IMG/VR virus record: IMGVR_UViG_3300028840_003635
Location: 1-58,885 of that record
Length of the DNA stretch: 58,885 nt
Origin: a virus
Strand: one strand, 5' to 3'
In this document: positions 29,424 through 40,600 of the stretch, in pieces
How the letters are laid out: each line of letters opens with the position of its first letter
Numbering within the stretch: position 1 is the stretch's first letter
The notes under the pieces: generated by a model
Database searches by the model: none
The model's input: only the letters and a program-made list of their open reading frames with translations
What the model was told of the DNA's origin: nothing
Translations under genes and position numbers: made by a program

Positions 29424-29989
29424 TGCCTAGCATTTTAGATGCGGGATTTAATCAAAGGTTCCATCTAAACAGATATACGGATGTTATCTACAAGGGTGCA
29501 GTAGGGAATATATCTGTTCAGGTAGATCCGTTTGAAGAGGCAAGATTGCAGGTAACTTTAGATTCTGCTCAGACGGGAAGTTTAAGGCTGGTGGGATCTT
29601 CTACGGAGACGTTGACTTATGCAAATATTGAAGGTCAGATATCTAGCAACTACTTTACCACTATATCTAGTGTTGATAGTGTTTCAGGGTTGTCTGGTAA
29701 CATGACGATAAAGGCAATGATAGGTCAGGGAAGTCCTGTTAAAAATTTATTGTTTCAAACTTCTTTCAGGGGCTTTATGTTTCCTATAGATGAAAGTTAT
29801 AAATTAGAGAATCAGGGGTATGATAAGAGCTGGCAGGCAATACTTTATTGTTCTTCTGATGTGGATATACAGAGGATGGACAGAATAACAGATGAGGGTA
29901 ATCCAGATTCACCTGAGTATGAGGTGGTTGAGAAAATAACAAGTTCGTTAAGAGGATCTTCGGATCATTATAAAATTATTTTAAGGTAA
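29423..29989 (+). CDS. Probable head closure/neck protein
   Basis: 188 residues, 1-bp overlap with the connector gene. Beta-rich, with a Ser/Thr/Gly-rich middle. Assigned only from position between connector and tail genes. Confidence 0.5.
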   Translation: MPSILDAGFNQRFHLNRYTDVIYKGAVGNISVQVDPFEEARLQVTLDSAQTGSLRLVGSSTETLTYANIEGQISSNYFTTISSVDSVSGLSGNMTIKAMIGQGSPVKNLLFQTSFRGFMFPIDESYKLENQGYDKSWQAILYCSSDVDIQRMDRITDEGNPDSPEYEVVEKITSSLRGSSDHYKIILR

Positions 29990-30001
29990 AAGGAGAAGAT
30001 A

Positions 30002-32509
30002 ATGAGTAAAAAGAAGAAGAACAGGGAGATGCCGATAATATCGTATGTAATGGTAACCTGTCAGGGTGGTTTGCCTGATACTATCAGGGCGATAAACTCT
30101 TTAAAGAAGAGCAATACGGTTCCCTATGAGCTTATAGTGGTCGATAACGGAACTTCTGATGCTACTACTGCATGGTTGAAGGGTAGCAAAATACAGTATG
30201 TTAAGATAAATAATCTTGTTTCTTACGGAGAGGCTTTAAATAAAGGTTTAAGGCAATGCAGGGGACAATTCATAGGTATATTGAATAATGATATTGTTGT
30301 TACTCCTAATTGGGAGTCTGCAATGCTGTTTGTTTTCAAACAGGCAGAGAAGGGCAGGCTTGTAGGAGTGGATAGGGTCGGAATAGTAGGTCCTATGTCT
30401 AACGCTGTAGGATATGATCAGTGTATTGATCAGAACTTCCTTGCAAAGGTTAATTATCAAAACAATGATGATGCGATCCACGAGTTTGGAGTTCGCTGGT
30501 TTAACCGGATGTGGAGCAGTCAGGAACCGGAGTTAAAGGATAAGTGCAAAAGGACTGGTTTTTTATCGGGCTTTTGTTGGATTATGAGCAGGGATTGTTA
30601 TAAAGGTGTAGGAGATTTTGCAGAGGATTTAACGCCAGGTGGCTTTGAGGATAACGACTATGTTCACAGGGCTGAACTTGCGGGATTTGCTTCTTATATA
30701 AGCCTTCCTTCTTTTGTTCATCACGAAGGTGGGTTGACCTTTAAAGCGTTGAACATGCCTGAAGCAAGACGTGGTATGGCTAACAGGATACCTTTTTATA
30801 ATAAATGGATGGAGAATGATAAATTAGAACAACAGCAAACAGAATGGGAAGATGGTGGCAAATCAGCAACGGTTTGGCAAAAACCTAAAAAACTTGTTGC
30901 AGGTTTAAGGGTAAAAAATGAAGAGAGGTTTTTGTATGAGTGCCTATCTAAGCTATCGGAAGTTGTCGATGAAATTGTTATATTTAACGATAATAGTACG
31001 GATAAAACGGTATCTATCGCAGAGTCCTTCAAGAAGGTTGTCAAGATACATCATTCAAACGAGACGACTTTTAATGAAGCGAGAGACAGAGAAAAGCTCT
31101 GGCAGTTGTGCAGGGAACAAAGTCCAGACTGGATATTGATAATAGACGGCGATGAAGTATTGGAGCCGAGAGTAACAAGAAAAGATTTTGACGAAATGAT
31201 GAACCCTAGAAATCCACAGGTATATTCATGGGTATTCAGGTATATAACTTTATGGGATTTGCCGGACAAGCAGAGAGTGGATGGGACTTTTAGCATGAGG
31301 TTTGGACCTAGACTTGCGAGAAATCTACCTAACTATCACATTACAAGCGATCATCCTATAGGATTGCACTGCGGAAGCGTTCCTGAATACCCTAAATATA
31401 ACGTGTTCTTTTCAAAGTTCAGGATATTACACTACGGCTATATGGACAAAGCTGACAGGGTAAAGAAGTACGAATGGTATGAAGCTAACGACACTGTGAA
31501 AGATCAAAGAGATGTAGGGGACGTTGACTATTCTTACTTGATGGATGATTTTGCTCAGATAATACCTTTCAACCCAGACTTAACTCTTGGTATGGTAACC
31601 TGCGTAAAAGATGAGATGAAGTTGCCTGAGGCTCATTTGGAAAGGTTTTTGAGCTTATATCACTATATTTTTGATGAGATTATCATTGTTGATACCGGAT
31701 CTACGGATAACAGTGTAGAGATAGCGGAGTATTACGGTGCTAAGGTTATTCATCACAAATGGGAAGACGATTTTGCAAAAGCCAGAAATGCAGGTCTGGA
31801 CCATTGCACAACTACTTATGTTATGCACGTAGATCCAGATGAAGGTTTTGGAGGGGACGCTATCAGGTTTCGCAGATGGATAGAGATGCCATGCCTTGCA
31901 TACAGGGTTCCGATAAGGCATCCAAAAGAAGGCTCCGAACCTATGCTAACGTGGAAATGCAGGATATTTAAAAACCTGAAAGAAATAAGATATCAGGATG
32001 CTGTACATGAGCAGATAGAAAGTTGTTTGAAAGATATTAAAGGGCATGGACCCATAATCCCTGTTGTTTATGATGAAAATCAGAGGTTTCAGGGAATCAT
32101 GCATTATGGTTTTCAGAAAGAAGATGGGTTTTTAACCAAAAAGATGGAGCATTACAGGGAAATTAACCAGAAGATGCTGGAGAAAGACCCCGAACATTAT
32201 TATGCTAACTATTCTCTTGCTTTACACTATGCAACGCATGGAGAAGAAGAGAAAGCGATGGAGTATCTTGATGTAGCTATGAAATCGAGACCTGGTTTTG
32301 CGAAAGCAAGGTATCAGGCTTGTTTTTCTCATGTAAGGCGTGGGATAAAAATTTTAGAAGAGGGTTTGCCATTTATGGTAGATAACCCTGAAGAGTATCA
32401 GAGGGCACAGCAGATAATAGCTGAATTAAGACAGTATGGTCCTAAATTGCCAATGATAGGCTATGCAAAAAACGATCCTAGAAGGAAAGAACTTGGATTA
32501 TCAGATTGA
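30002..32509 (+). CDS. Triple-domain glycosyltransferase with TPR end
   Basis: 835 residues. Three GT-A units can be seen: residues about 10-260 (VVDNG..D, GILNNDIVV, GFEDNDYVHRA); about 300-500 (VDEIVIFNDNSTDKT, LIIDGDEV); and about 515-700 (DEIIIVDTGSTDNSVEIA, MHVDPDEGF). TPR-like helices cover about 715-800. The DxD-type acids for nucleotide-sugar and metal are present in each. Placed inside the head-tail module, it probably glycosylates a virion protein. A fusion of this size is uncommon in phages. Confidence 0.85.
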   Translation: MSKKKKNREMPIISYVMVTCQGGLPDTIRAINSLKKSNTVPYELIVVDNGTSDATTAWLKGSKIQYVKINNLVSYGEALNKGLRQCRGQFIGILNNDIVVTPNWESAMLFVFKQAEKGRLVGVDRVGIVGPMSNAVGYDQCIDQNFLAKVNYQNNDDAIHEFGVRWFNRMWSSQEPELKDKCKRTGFLSGFCWIMSRDCYKGVGDFAEDLTPGGFEDNDYVHRAELAGFASYISLPSFVHHEGGLTFKALNMPEARRGMANRIPFYNKWMENDKLEQQQTEWEDGGKSATVWQKPKKLVAGLRVKNEERFLYECLSKLSEVVDEIVIFNDNSTDKTVSIAESFKKVVKIHHSNETTFNEARDREKLWQLCREQSPDWILIIDGDEVLEPRVTRKDFDEMMNPRNPQVYSWVFRYITLWDLPDKQRVDGTFSMRFGPRLARNLPNYHITSDHPIGLHCGSVPEYPKYNVFFSKFRILHYGYMDKADRVKKYEWYEANDTVKDQRDVGDVDYSYLMDDFAQIIPFNPDLTLGMVTCVKDEMKLPEAHLERFLSLYHYIFDEIIIVDTGSTDNSVEIAEYYGAKVIHHKWEDDFAKARNAGLDHCTTTYVMHVDPDEGFGGDAIRFRRWIEMPCLAYRVPIRHPKEGSEPMLTWKCRIFKNLKEIRYQDAVHEQIESCLKDIKGHGPIIPVVYDENQRFQGIMHYGFQKEDGFLTKKMEHYREINQKMLEKDPEHYYANYSLALHYATHGEEEKAMEYLDVAMKSRPGFAKARYQACFSHVRRGIKILEEGLPFMVDNPEEYQRAQQIIAELRQYGPKLPMIGYAKNDPRRKELGLSD

Positions 32510-32927
32510 AGAGTTAATTAGAGACACACTGTATAATGATGCAACTATGCAGGGGTATGTTGATGACAGGATATATACAGATCATATATCTGATATAAAA
32601 CCTGATGATCTGGAATTTCCATGTATAACCATGCATTTTATAGGAGGAAGATGGATAGGAGAGGGCAATGAAACCTTTTCGTTTGACAGGATGGAACTTG
32701 AGATATCGACCGATAAGATGGTTGCTCCTAAAAAGCAGATTGATGAAATTTACGAAAGGATATTAACGCTTTTGGTGAAAGCGAGTACAATAGCGAACGA
32801 TAATTATATCATTCAACTATTTCCAGATGGGAAGCCTATGACACTATCATTTTATGATGAGAAGAAAAACAGGACGATTTACAAGAAAACAGTATTTTTT
32901 AACTTAGTGGATGAAGATATTCAATAG
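32493..32927 (+). CDS. Tail completion/terminator-like protein
   Basis: 144 residues from TTG 32493 after GAAGGAAAG; overlaps the glycosyltransferase end. N-terminal helix LDYQIEELIRDTLYND, then beta-strands (CITMHFIGGRWIG) fit the minor tail protein usually placed before the tube protein. Confidence 0.55.
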   Translation: MDYQIEELIRDTLYNDATMQGYVDDRIYTDHISDIKPDDLEFPCITMHFIGGRWIGEGNETFSFDRMELEISTDKMVAPKKQIDEIYERILTLLVKASTIANDNYIIQLFPDGKPMTLSFYDEKKNRTIYKKTVFFNLVDEDIQ

Positions 32928-32944
32928 AGAGGTGGTGAAAACAA

Positions 32945-33523
32945 ATGGCTTATAACAGACAGACGTTAGAGGGCAGAAAAGTAAGTATTGGTATGGGGAA
33001 AATCTATGCAGCAGAGTGGGAAACTCCTACGGCAGACGGTGTAACTCCTAGTGATGAATTGGCTTTTGCTAATTCTGTAACTTTTAACCTAACAGCATCG
33101 CAGGTTGAGTTGTATAACGGAACTCCTGCACTACTTGAAGAGGTATTTGTTGGGAAAGAGGAAGGAAGCATAACCATTAACGTAGACGAGCATGATTACA
33201 GAGCATGGTGCAGGCAATATGCTACCGGTTTGTGTGATTCTTCAGACGAATCTTTTAGTGGTGGTGGTTTAATCCAGACCAACAAGAGTATGATCAAGTT
33301 TAGAAGTGAGTATAACGATGGGTCTTACAGGGATTGGTTTTTCTGGAGATGTGTTGGAGACGGAGTGCTTTCAGTACCTTATGAAAAGGGTGACGGAACG
33401 ACTCACAATACCGTTGACATGACCTTCAAACTTATGCATCAAACGGGAGAGACTACATGGGCAAGCGGAGTAGCACTTGCAGATGGAGAGCTTCTCTTTA
33501 AAACAGAATATACAGCAGCGTAA
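32945..33523 (+). CDS. Major tail tube protein
   Basis: 192 residues after AGAGGTGGTG. Beta-rich with SVTFNLTASQVELYNG and EEGSITINVDEHDY, ending in a strand series; position just before the frameshifted chaperones matches a tube protein. Confidence 0.7.
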   Translation: MAYNRQTLEGRKVSIGMGKIYAAEWETPTADGVTPSDELAFANSVTFNLTASQVELYNGTPALLEEVFVGKEEGSITINVDEHDYRAWCRQYATGLCDSSDESFSGGGLIQTNKSMIKFRSEYNDGSYRDWFFWRCVGDGVLSVPYEKGDGTTHNTVDMTFKLMHQTGETTWASGVALADGELLFKTEYTAA

Positions 33524-33576
33524 TGTGATAGGGGTGGGGAAACTTGCCCCTATATAACAGGTAAAAGGAGAATATT

Positions 33577-34149
33577 TTGAATTTACAGGAAAGTGTTGAA
33601 AAGTCTAAGGTTTTTGTCTCTCCTGAAGAGAGGGAAATAACTCTTATGAGCGGAGAGAAGTTTAGATATTCTACAGATATGCCTATTGGCAGGTCGATGA
33701 AATCCTCAGCTTATGCAGTGGAGTGGTTAAAGTCCCATGACTTGACCTATGAAGATGTATTTGTGCAGGACGAGGAAGGTGGAGACGGCAAAGGGCTTGA
33801 TCTATTGAGAAAATTGCTGACAGAAGAGTGCGATAAAGAGGGAACCATAGAACCTTTGATCAAGTTAATGGGGAGCATTATCGGCAAGGATTCTACGTGG
33901 GTGTCGGAGAACATCAGAGAGGAGGATGCACTAGGTATAGTAGTCCCTTTTTTCTTATTGAAGCTGGGGTATACGATAAAGAAAATAACGACATGGAACA
34001 AGGCGATGGAAGAGATAATAAAGATGATTCCGGTTTCAGAAGGATCGGATACCGAGAAATCCTTGCCTGGTGTGTCAGATACGGAGGATGTTCCATCAGA
34101 GACGTTGACGAATACATCCTCAAGCACGTCTCAAAGCGAAAAATCTTAG
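33577..34149 (+). CDS. Tail assembly chaperone (gpG-like)
   Basis: 190 residues, TTG start after AGGAG. Acidic, helical protein of typical chaperone length with a Ser/Thr-rich end. Contains a TTTTTTC slippery site at 33948-33954 in the correct phase for a -1 shift. Placed between tube and tape-measure genes as in lambda. Confidence 0.75.
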   Translation: MNLQESVEKSKVFVSPEEREITLMSGEKFRYSTDMPIGRSMKSSAYAVEWLKSHDLTYEDVFVQDEEGGDGKGLDLLRKLLTEECDKEGTIEPLIKLMGSIIGKDSTWVSENIREEDALGIVVPFFLLKLGYTIKKITTWNKAMEEIIKMIPVSEGSDTEKSLPGVSDTEDVPSETLTNTSSSTSQSEKS

Positions 34150-34313
34150 GGATAATGAAAGGAGTTGGAGTATTAAATTCGATAGAAGCGGAGATGATGG
34201 ACAGGGGTGAAAACAAAACTTCGGCTAAAAGACCTCCTCCGGAGTGGAGAAGGAAGTTAAGCAAGGAAGATGATGCTCATATAATGAGAGAAATTCAGGG
34301 ATTGAGAAGATAG
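33577..34313 (+). CDS. Frameshift product of the tail chaperone (gpGT-like)
   Basis: A -1 slip at T TTT TTC (33948-33954) joins the first 126 codons to the overlapping frame that continues from CTT 33954 to 34313, making about 245 residues. The second frame lacks a ribosome site of its own and reads LIEAGVYDKEN... onwards, with an IGYREILAWCVRYGG segment. This is the conserved strategy for tail length control in siphoviruses. Confidence 0.75.
33948..33954 (+). other. Programmed -1 frameshift site TTTTTTC
   Basis: X XXY YYZ heptamer in zero-frame codons CCT TTT TTC. A slip leaves both tRNAs paired with TTT. Confidence 0.7.
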
Positions 34314-34793
34314 ATGCAGGGAGCAATACATTTTAAGATGTGGGTTGATAGGATCGAAAAATCTCTTTTAACTCAAGGGAAGGTAGTTATTTCTAAATAC
34401 ACTAATGAGTTACACAGAGGGGTTGTAAAAAACATTTCTATGAGTCCGCACTCCAAACTTGAGCTTATGCATCTAGATCATCCCTTTGCTAGAAGGCATG
34501 GAACAATACAGCCTCATGGGCACACTCCTTTATGGTCGGTTCATTTAAAAAAAGGCAGGGTTTTAAAAGGGTTGACGAAAAAGGGATATTTAGGGAAGAG
34601 GCATGTTAGGGGAATGGTAGGATGGTTATCTCCTAACAAAATAGTGAGATGGGTTATTAAAAAAGAGGGAACCCAAAAGATGATAGGACGTCCTGTATTG
34701 AGACTAACAGCAGAACAACTAAATATATACGAAAAAATGAGAACAGACTTAGAAAAAATGAAGCCTGTAAAGATGAAAGGAGGTGTAGCGTAA
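34314..34793 (+). CDS. Minor tail protein, 159 aa
   Basis: Starts immediately after the frameshifted frame. Basic, with HLDHPFARRHGTIQPHGHTPLW, several His and Arg, and a helical C-terminus. Position suggests a tail assembly role; no family recognised. Confidence 0.5.
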   Translation: MQGAIHFKMWVDRIEKSLLTQGKVVISKYTNELHRGVVKNISMSPHSKLELMHLDHPFARRHGTIQPHGHTPLWSVHLKKGRVLKGLTKKGYLGKRHVRGMVGWLSPNKIVRWVIKKEGTQKMIGRPVLRLTAEQLNIYEKMRTDLEKMKPVKMKGGVA

Positions 34794-37193
34794 ATGGCGG
34801 AAGGTGTACATTTTAGTGAATCGGGAGTTACTTATGACATAGGTCTAAGGTTTGTTAAAGCAGCAAATCTTGACAAGGGAATGAAGTGGGTTAAGGCTTT
34901 TGAGAGAGAAATTGAAAAACTTGGGAAAAAGGCTTCTTATGCTAAAGAAGAAATCGAAAAGTTGGACTACTATGCTTCTAATGAATACAAAAAGCTAAAA
35001 GACAAGGTTATAAAAATCGAAAAGGCAAAACACGCAGCTCTTTTAGCCGAAGTAAGAAAGTTTAATGCCGAGAACGATGCACTCCTTAGTGCTGCAAATG
35101 CAAAAATAGAATCAAGAATGGTAAAAAACGCAATAATTAGGAAAGCAAGGTATAAAAAACAAATTGCAGATACTATAGATCTTAGATCTAAAGAAGATGC
35201 GGAAATATTAAAATCCGAAGAGAAAAAGAAAAAAGCTGAAGAAAAATATCACGAGAATATAAATAGAATACGGGACGCAAACAGGATAAGGGAGTGGAGA
35301 AAAAAGAAAGCAGACTGGGCAAGGACGGAGGGTGGAACCAAAAAACATATATCAGCTAGGAAAAGGGAGTTACAGAATTTTGGGAGGTATGTACAACACT
35401 GGGCAGCAAGGGTGGCTCTTTTTGTAGGTGTTGGATTTGTAGCAAGGGGAATAAAGAATTTTACTTTCGGAATTATAGAACAGGCAAGGGAGATGGATCG
35501 GCTTGCCAAAATAACAGGTATAAATATAGAGGCTTTATCTGGGTTTAAGTATGCTGCGGAGGTAAACCTTATTACAGTGGATCAGTTTAAGGTAGCGGTT
35601 GACTTTTTAAATAAAGCGATGTATGAAGCAACAACACGTGGAGGGGATGCAAAGGAAGCATTTGAAAACTTAGGAATATCCGTAAAGGAGGTTAAAAACC
35701 TAAATACCGAACAAGCGTTCTATAGGGTTGCTGATGGAATGAAACAAACAACAAACGCAACCATAAAAGCTAATGCAGCACTTGCAATATTTGGACGTGG
35801 CGGTAGAAATATGCTTGCTATCACAGACAAGGGTTCTGAAGGGCTAAGAGAGTACCTTGCTGTTGCAGGCGAAATGGGAAATATCTTTACTCAAGAATTG
35901 GCTGACAACGCAAGAGAGCTAGGCAAGTCCATGAAGGCTGTAAGTGCTGGAGTAACTGGACTCGGAATGTCTTTTATGAAGGATTTTGCTCCGGCAATGA
36001 AAGACTATATAGATTTTTTGAGATATGACGTGATACCTATTCTAAAAACAGCAATGGAGTATCATATAAAAACTCAAAACGAACAAGTTTTGGACAACAT
36101 ATTAAAGAAAAGGAAAGAGCTTGAAAAGTTTGGAGCAAAAGCTGGAAGTACATTCCAAAATTTTTTAGGACTTGGTGAAATATGGGGGATGGCTGAAAAA
36201 CAGGCATACGAAGAACTGTTATTGCTGCTTGAGCAAGAGGGAATAATAACTAAAGAAAACTCAAAGTGGTATAAGGATAGAATGAAGGCGGCACAAGAAG
36301 CCAAAGAAAAAGAGAAAAAGAGGCTCGAAGAAAAGTTACGAAAAGAAAAAGAGTTTGCGAAATGGAAAGAAGAAACAGATGCAAAAATAGATAGCCAAGC
36401 AAAGTCTTTTTCAGACAAAGCTGTTGAAAGATATAGGATGCAAAAGGAGAGTTTGGATGGTTTAAACGAATCTCTAGAAAAAAATCTTGATCTAGAGCTA
36501 GAAAAAGATCCTGACAAGTTGCCTAGCTGGACTCCTCCAACGCCTGACCCTTCTACAATGGAAACGAGTAGAGAATACAGAGAAACAACGAACAACTACA
36601 AAGACCTAGCAAGCATGCTAGTAAGCATAGTAAGAGATGCTTTAAGCGATATGGAGGCTGCTTTCTCAGAATTTTTCTATGTTCAGATGGAGGCAGGGGT
36701 AAACTTTAAAGATGCATGGAAAGAACTCTGGGAGGATATGAAAAGGGCTGCATTAAAAGCTCTATCAGATATTATGGCAAAAGCAATTACTGTATCTCTT
36801 GTTTTACAAGCTTCTGGAGGAATGGCATCGTTCGATAAAGGAGGGTTTGTTCCTAAAGGACCAGGGTCTCTACCTAAAATACCCAAAGCTGAGAAGGGAA
36901 TGATAACAAGAGGAACGGGTCCTATTCCTGCAATATTGCATCCAAACGAAGTTGTGTTGCCTGCAAACTGGATAGGAGATTTTTTCAAGACAACGGCAGA
37001 GAGGATGTTTAAGGGAGTTCCTATGCCTAGTGGTGGTGGAGGAACCTCTATAAGTAATAGTAGCAGGTCTTATTCTCCGGTTATAAATGTTACGGTAAAT
37101 TCACCGGACTTGAATGATGATATACAGTTATTAAATATTGCCAGAAAGATAGGGGATAAATTAGAACAGGATCAAAGAAGGCGAGTGAATTAG
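34794..37193 (+). CDS. Tape-measure protein
   Basis: 799 residues. Long Lys/Glu-rich helical N-terminal region, a hydrophobic patch (WAARVALFVGVGFVARGI) near residue 210, repeated helices, a Lys/Glu coiled coil around 495-560, and a Gly-rich GGFVPKGPGSLPKIPKAEKG end of the kind found in lambda-type tape measures. Sets tail length: roughly 1.5 A per residue predicts a tail of about 120 nm. Confidence 0.85.
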   Translation: MAEGVHFSESGVTYDIGLRFVKAANLDKGMKWVKAFEREIEKLGKKASYAKEEIEKLDYYASNEYKKLKDKVIKIEKAKHAALLAEVRKFNAENDALLSAANAKIESRMVKNAIIRKARYKKQIADTIDLRSKEDAEILKSEEKKKKAEEKYHENINRIRDANRIREWRKKKADWARTEGGTKKHISARKRELQNFGRYVQHWAARVALFVGVGFVARGIKNFTFGIIEQAREMDRLAKITGINIEALSGFKYAAEVNLITVDQFKVAVDFLNKAMYEATTRGGDAKEAFENLGISVKEVKNLNTEQAFYRVADGMKQTTNATIKANAALAIFGRGGRNMLAITDKGSEGLREYLAVAGEMGNIFTQELADNARELGKSMKAVSAGVTGLGMSFMKDFAPAMKDYIDFLRYDVIPILKTAMEYHIKTQNEQVLDNILKKRKELEKFGAKAGSTFQNFLGLGEIWGMAEKQAYEELLLLLEQEGIITKENSKWYKDRMKAAQEAKEKEKKRLEEKLRKEKEFAKWKEETDAKIDSQAKSFSDKAVERYRMQKESLDGLNESLEKNLDLELEKDPDKLPSWTPPTPDPSTMETSREYRETTNNYKDLASMLVSIVRDALSDMEAAFSEFFYVQMEAGVNFKDAWKELWEDMKRAALKALSDIMAKAITVSLVLQASGGMASFDKGGFVPKGPGSLPKIPKAEKGMITRGTGPIPAILHPNEVVLPANWIGDFFKTTAERMFKGVPMPSGGGGTSISNSSRSYSPVINVTVNSPDLNDDIQLLNIARKIGDKLEQDQRRRVN

Positions 37194-37194
37194 A

Positions 37195-37626
37195 ATGTTA
37201 AAAGCCAATAATGTAAAACTAACATGGTCTGACGGGGCATGTGAAATTCAGTTTAGTTATCAGCCTCATATAGATCAGTGGATGGAACATTTGCAGATAA
37301 ACCATTCTTTGACTCTTGGTGGTGATGCAGATTATCATCTCGGATATAAATATCATTGTATATTATCATGGAAGAGAGATAATTTCTTCAGGGGATCTCA
37401 GCTTGACGATCTAAGGGAGTTATTTAACACGCATGATGGTTTATGTATATACCCTGCACCTGATACACATCCTAATCAGCATTTTCTTGTTAAATGGGTA
37501 AACGATTTTGATTTTCATTTAAAGCAGGGTGCTATAGAAATGGGGTATAATGGAACTATCGAATTAAGGGGAGCGGAGGTGTTGTCAGAGATAGATGAAT
37601 ATTATCCTCTTGCCAATACTTTTTAA
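37195..37626 (+). CDS. Distal tail protein, probable
   Basis: 143 residues directly after the tape measure (1-bp gap). Beta-rich with several aromatic residues. In this position siphoviruses encode a distal tail/minor tail protein. Confidence 0.55.
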   Translation: MLKANNVKLTWSDGACEIQFSYQPHIDQWMEHLQINHSLTLGGDADYHLGYKYHCILSWKRDNFFRGSQLDDLRELFNTHDGLCIYPAPDTHPNQHFLVKWVNDFDFHLKQGAIEMGYNGTIELRGAEVLSEIDEYYPLANTF

Positions 37627-37628
37627 TC

Positions 37629-40600
37629 ATGTCCACGACAAAAACTTATAATTCCATAACAGACTGGAATGACACAGACGTTCATCTAACTGATATCAAT
37701 ATTGGTCCTCAAGGGGATGTTCCTCATGGTCAGGCTTCTATAAAGGGAGATCGATGGAGGCATAAAAGAATAGGTTATGCTGAAGCTCCTTACGGAAGAA
37801 TATTATCTGATGTAGAATCTGCTGCAATTCAGGCTCCGTATAAAGACAATACCGAGGCTTCCGGAGCAACGTATATTCATATATTAAGGACAAAAGGCTT
37901 TAATGATAACGAAACTATATATATTGAGGATCTTGATGGTAACGAAACAGCAACGATAGTAGCGGTTATAAGCAACCAGTCTTTGCAAATATCAGGGTCT
38001 TTGGATAACAGCTACAGCAGAGACAGGAATTATTTTGTTTCAACGATACAAGAAATACATATAGAGAAAACAGACGGATTTTATGCAGGCGATTATGTCG
38101 AGATAACACAACCTAAAGGTGGAAACAGGAGTGTTGTAAAGATATATGCCGTAGATCCTGATGGAGAGGATGATAACGAGACGGTATTACAGGTTTTACG
38201 GTTGCCTAAAGAATACAGGGAAGATGATATTGTTAGCGTAATTAACACAAGCAGTCAATGGTCGAGGGATGAAAAGAATCCTATTGTTATATTGCAGAGA
38301 AAGAACTGGTGGGATTATGCAGGGCAAAACATCAAAGCTCCAGAGATTCATTTAAGTGTAGATATTCAGGAAGATTCTGAAGAGAACATAATATCTGAAA
38401 AGCATGGGATGTGGATAGGGGCTGACAGAGAGGAAGATTCTTCTCAGATAGCAATGCTTTTATCCAAAGACAAGGATAATATATATAACTGGACTGATTT
38501 TTTAGGAGCGGGCAATCCTCAGAGACCTAATCCTATAGTAAGACATTCTCATTTTAAGGACAGGTTTGACCTTCAGAATTATGCAAATGCAACTGCAATG
38601 CGTAAGGTATGGAACACAGAGGATGTTACAATCAGCGTGGGGTTGTGTCAAGACGATCCTACTCCTGATACTGCATGGATGTATGCTGACTATACAGGGA
38701 GCGGTGAAGTATGGGGATTGATGCCAACACCGATAAATGCAGACATAACAACAAACTATAACAATGAGATAAGTTTTGCATACAAAGGTGATGCCAGTAA
38801 TACAGAGGGGACACTTGCAGTCAAGTTGCTTGCAGCAGATGGAACTTCAGAAGTTTATGATTTTGCTGATATAAATTTAAAAGAGTCTGGATGGACAACC
38901 CTGACAGCAGATATATCAGATTTTGCAGGGAGAAAATATTTAAGGGCGTTTGTTTTTCAAATTACAAGTGCAGGCAGTGGCACTGTTAATTTTGATGATA
39001 TCGTTCCTTTTATGCCTCCTAGGTGTGATGAAATTATCGAAGATCCTTCTGTTGTGCTAGGGACAGACGAGGGTTCTTTTGCAGCTTATTATACCGGAAG
39101 AGAAAGACCGAGACAAATATTAACAGCAAACGCAAGCCTTGATGGAAATAGTTCCGGAACTGTAACCGTAGGGAGCACTTCTGATTTTGATGTTGGTGAT
39201 ATTGTTGTTATGTATGACAGATCAGCTTATGAAATGGGAAGGGTAAGAACGGTAACAGACGCTACTCATTTAGTAGTAGAGCATATAGGATATACAGAAG
39301 ATACTACAGCAGAGTTTGAGAATGATTATGAGACCGCAGATCAGGCAATGATAGCAAATAATAGCTATCGGGTAAACAAGATTTACGGTTCTTTTGTGCT
39401 ATCTAAGTTTGAAGATAAAAGTCAGTGGGTTAAATATTCTACAAACGAAACACCGACAGCTATATTAGAACCTGAGACTGAAGGGACATGTTGGGATTCG
39501 TTATCTGTAAAACAGCCGAATGTTAAACTGTTTGGAAATCAGGTATACATGGCTTATGTTGGAGAGTGTAGCGATAATACCCCATCTATAGGCTTTGCCA
39601 GAAGCAGCGATTTTGTGAATTTTACTAAGCTAAGGGAAAACCCATATATAGAGCCGACAGCATCGAAGTTTGATTCTAATGGTTGTTTTCATCCTGACCT
39701 TAACGTAAGATCTCCGTTCACATTCTTAAATTATAGCGGTTATGACGGCACAAGATATAACATAGGAAGTGCAGTTCAAAATTACAGTTTTCATAACGGT
39801 AAATTGGATTTTCATGTAGCACTTCTGGTCTTTCCTTTATCTTGCGAGGGGTATCCTCCTGATAACGGATCTGTTCTTTTTGACATGGGCAACTTCAGGA
39901 TAGAGGTTGATAGCAGGAATTTAGTATCTGCACATGCTTATGTTGATGGAAGATGGATACGCACTAAAGATGAGGTTGATGCAGACATAAAGATGGAAAA
40001 TGCTTTCGGGACATTTCTCGAATGGGACAGATGGAACTTGGTTATAGGACAATTCGCAGGGAATAAACTTGGAATTGTGAACGTAAAAGCAGTACCAGAA
40101 GTATCCATACATGAATATTTTACTTACAGTCCATGGGTGTTAGATTCTGATGCTTCTGCAAATTCATCATCTGTTACCCTTTTGAGAAGGGATGCTACCA
40201 TTGATGATGTTGTAGCAGATCAGGATATTATGTTCTGGGGTTATGGGGTCGGAGATTACAGCAATCTTGTGGTTCATCAAATAGGAAGGATTGCGTCTGT
40301 AGTTGATAATGGGGATGACACTTATACCTGCAATTTGGAAAGACCTATAGGACCCTGGGGATTTGAATCTGATCCTTTGTTTGACGTTCCTCATAATCAA
40401 GGTGTATTGCTTGCTCAGGGAATATCTGGAACTTGCGATGATTTTTTTTCATGGGCACGTAATAACAGGGTTGAATATTTAACACCGTCTACTGATACAA
40501 ATAAGATATTTAATATAACCAGAGTGCTTGGCAAGGGTGGTATTGACAAATACGGGAACGAAGCTCTTGAAAAAACAGTTGGTGGCGAGGGAGAGACAAT

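Noticed and set aside
30248-31921. Several minus-strand frames over the glycosyltransferase gene
   Set aside because: All lie antisense to a clear protein and lack ribosome sites.
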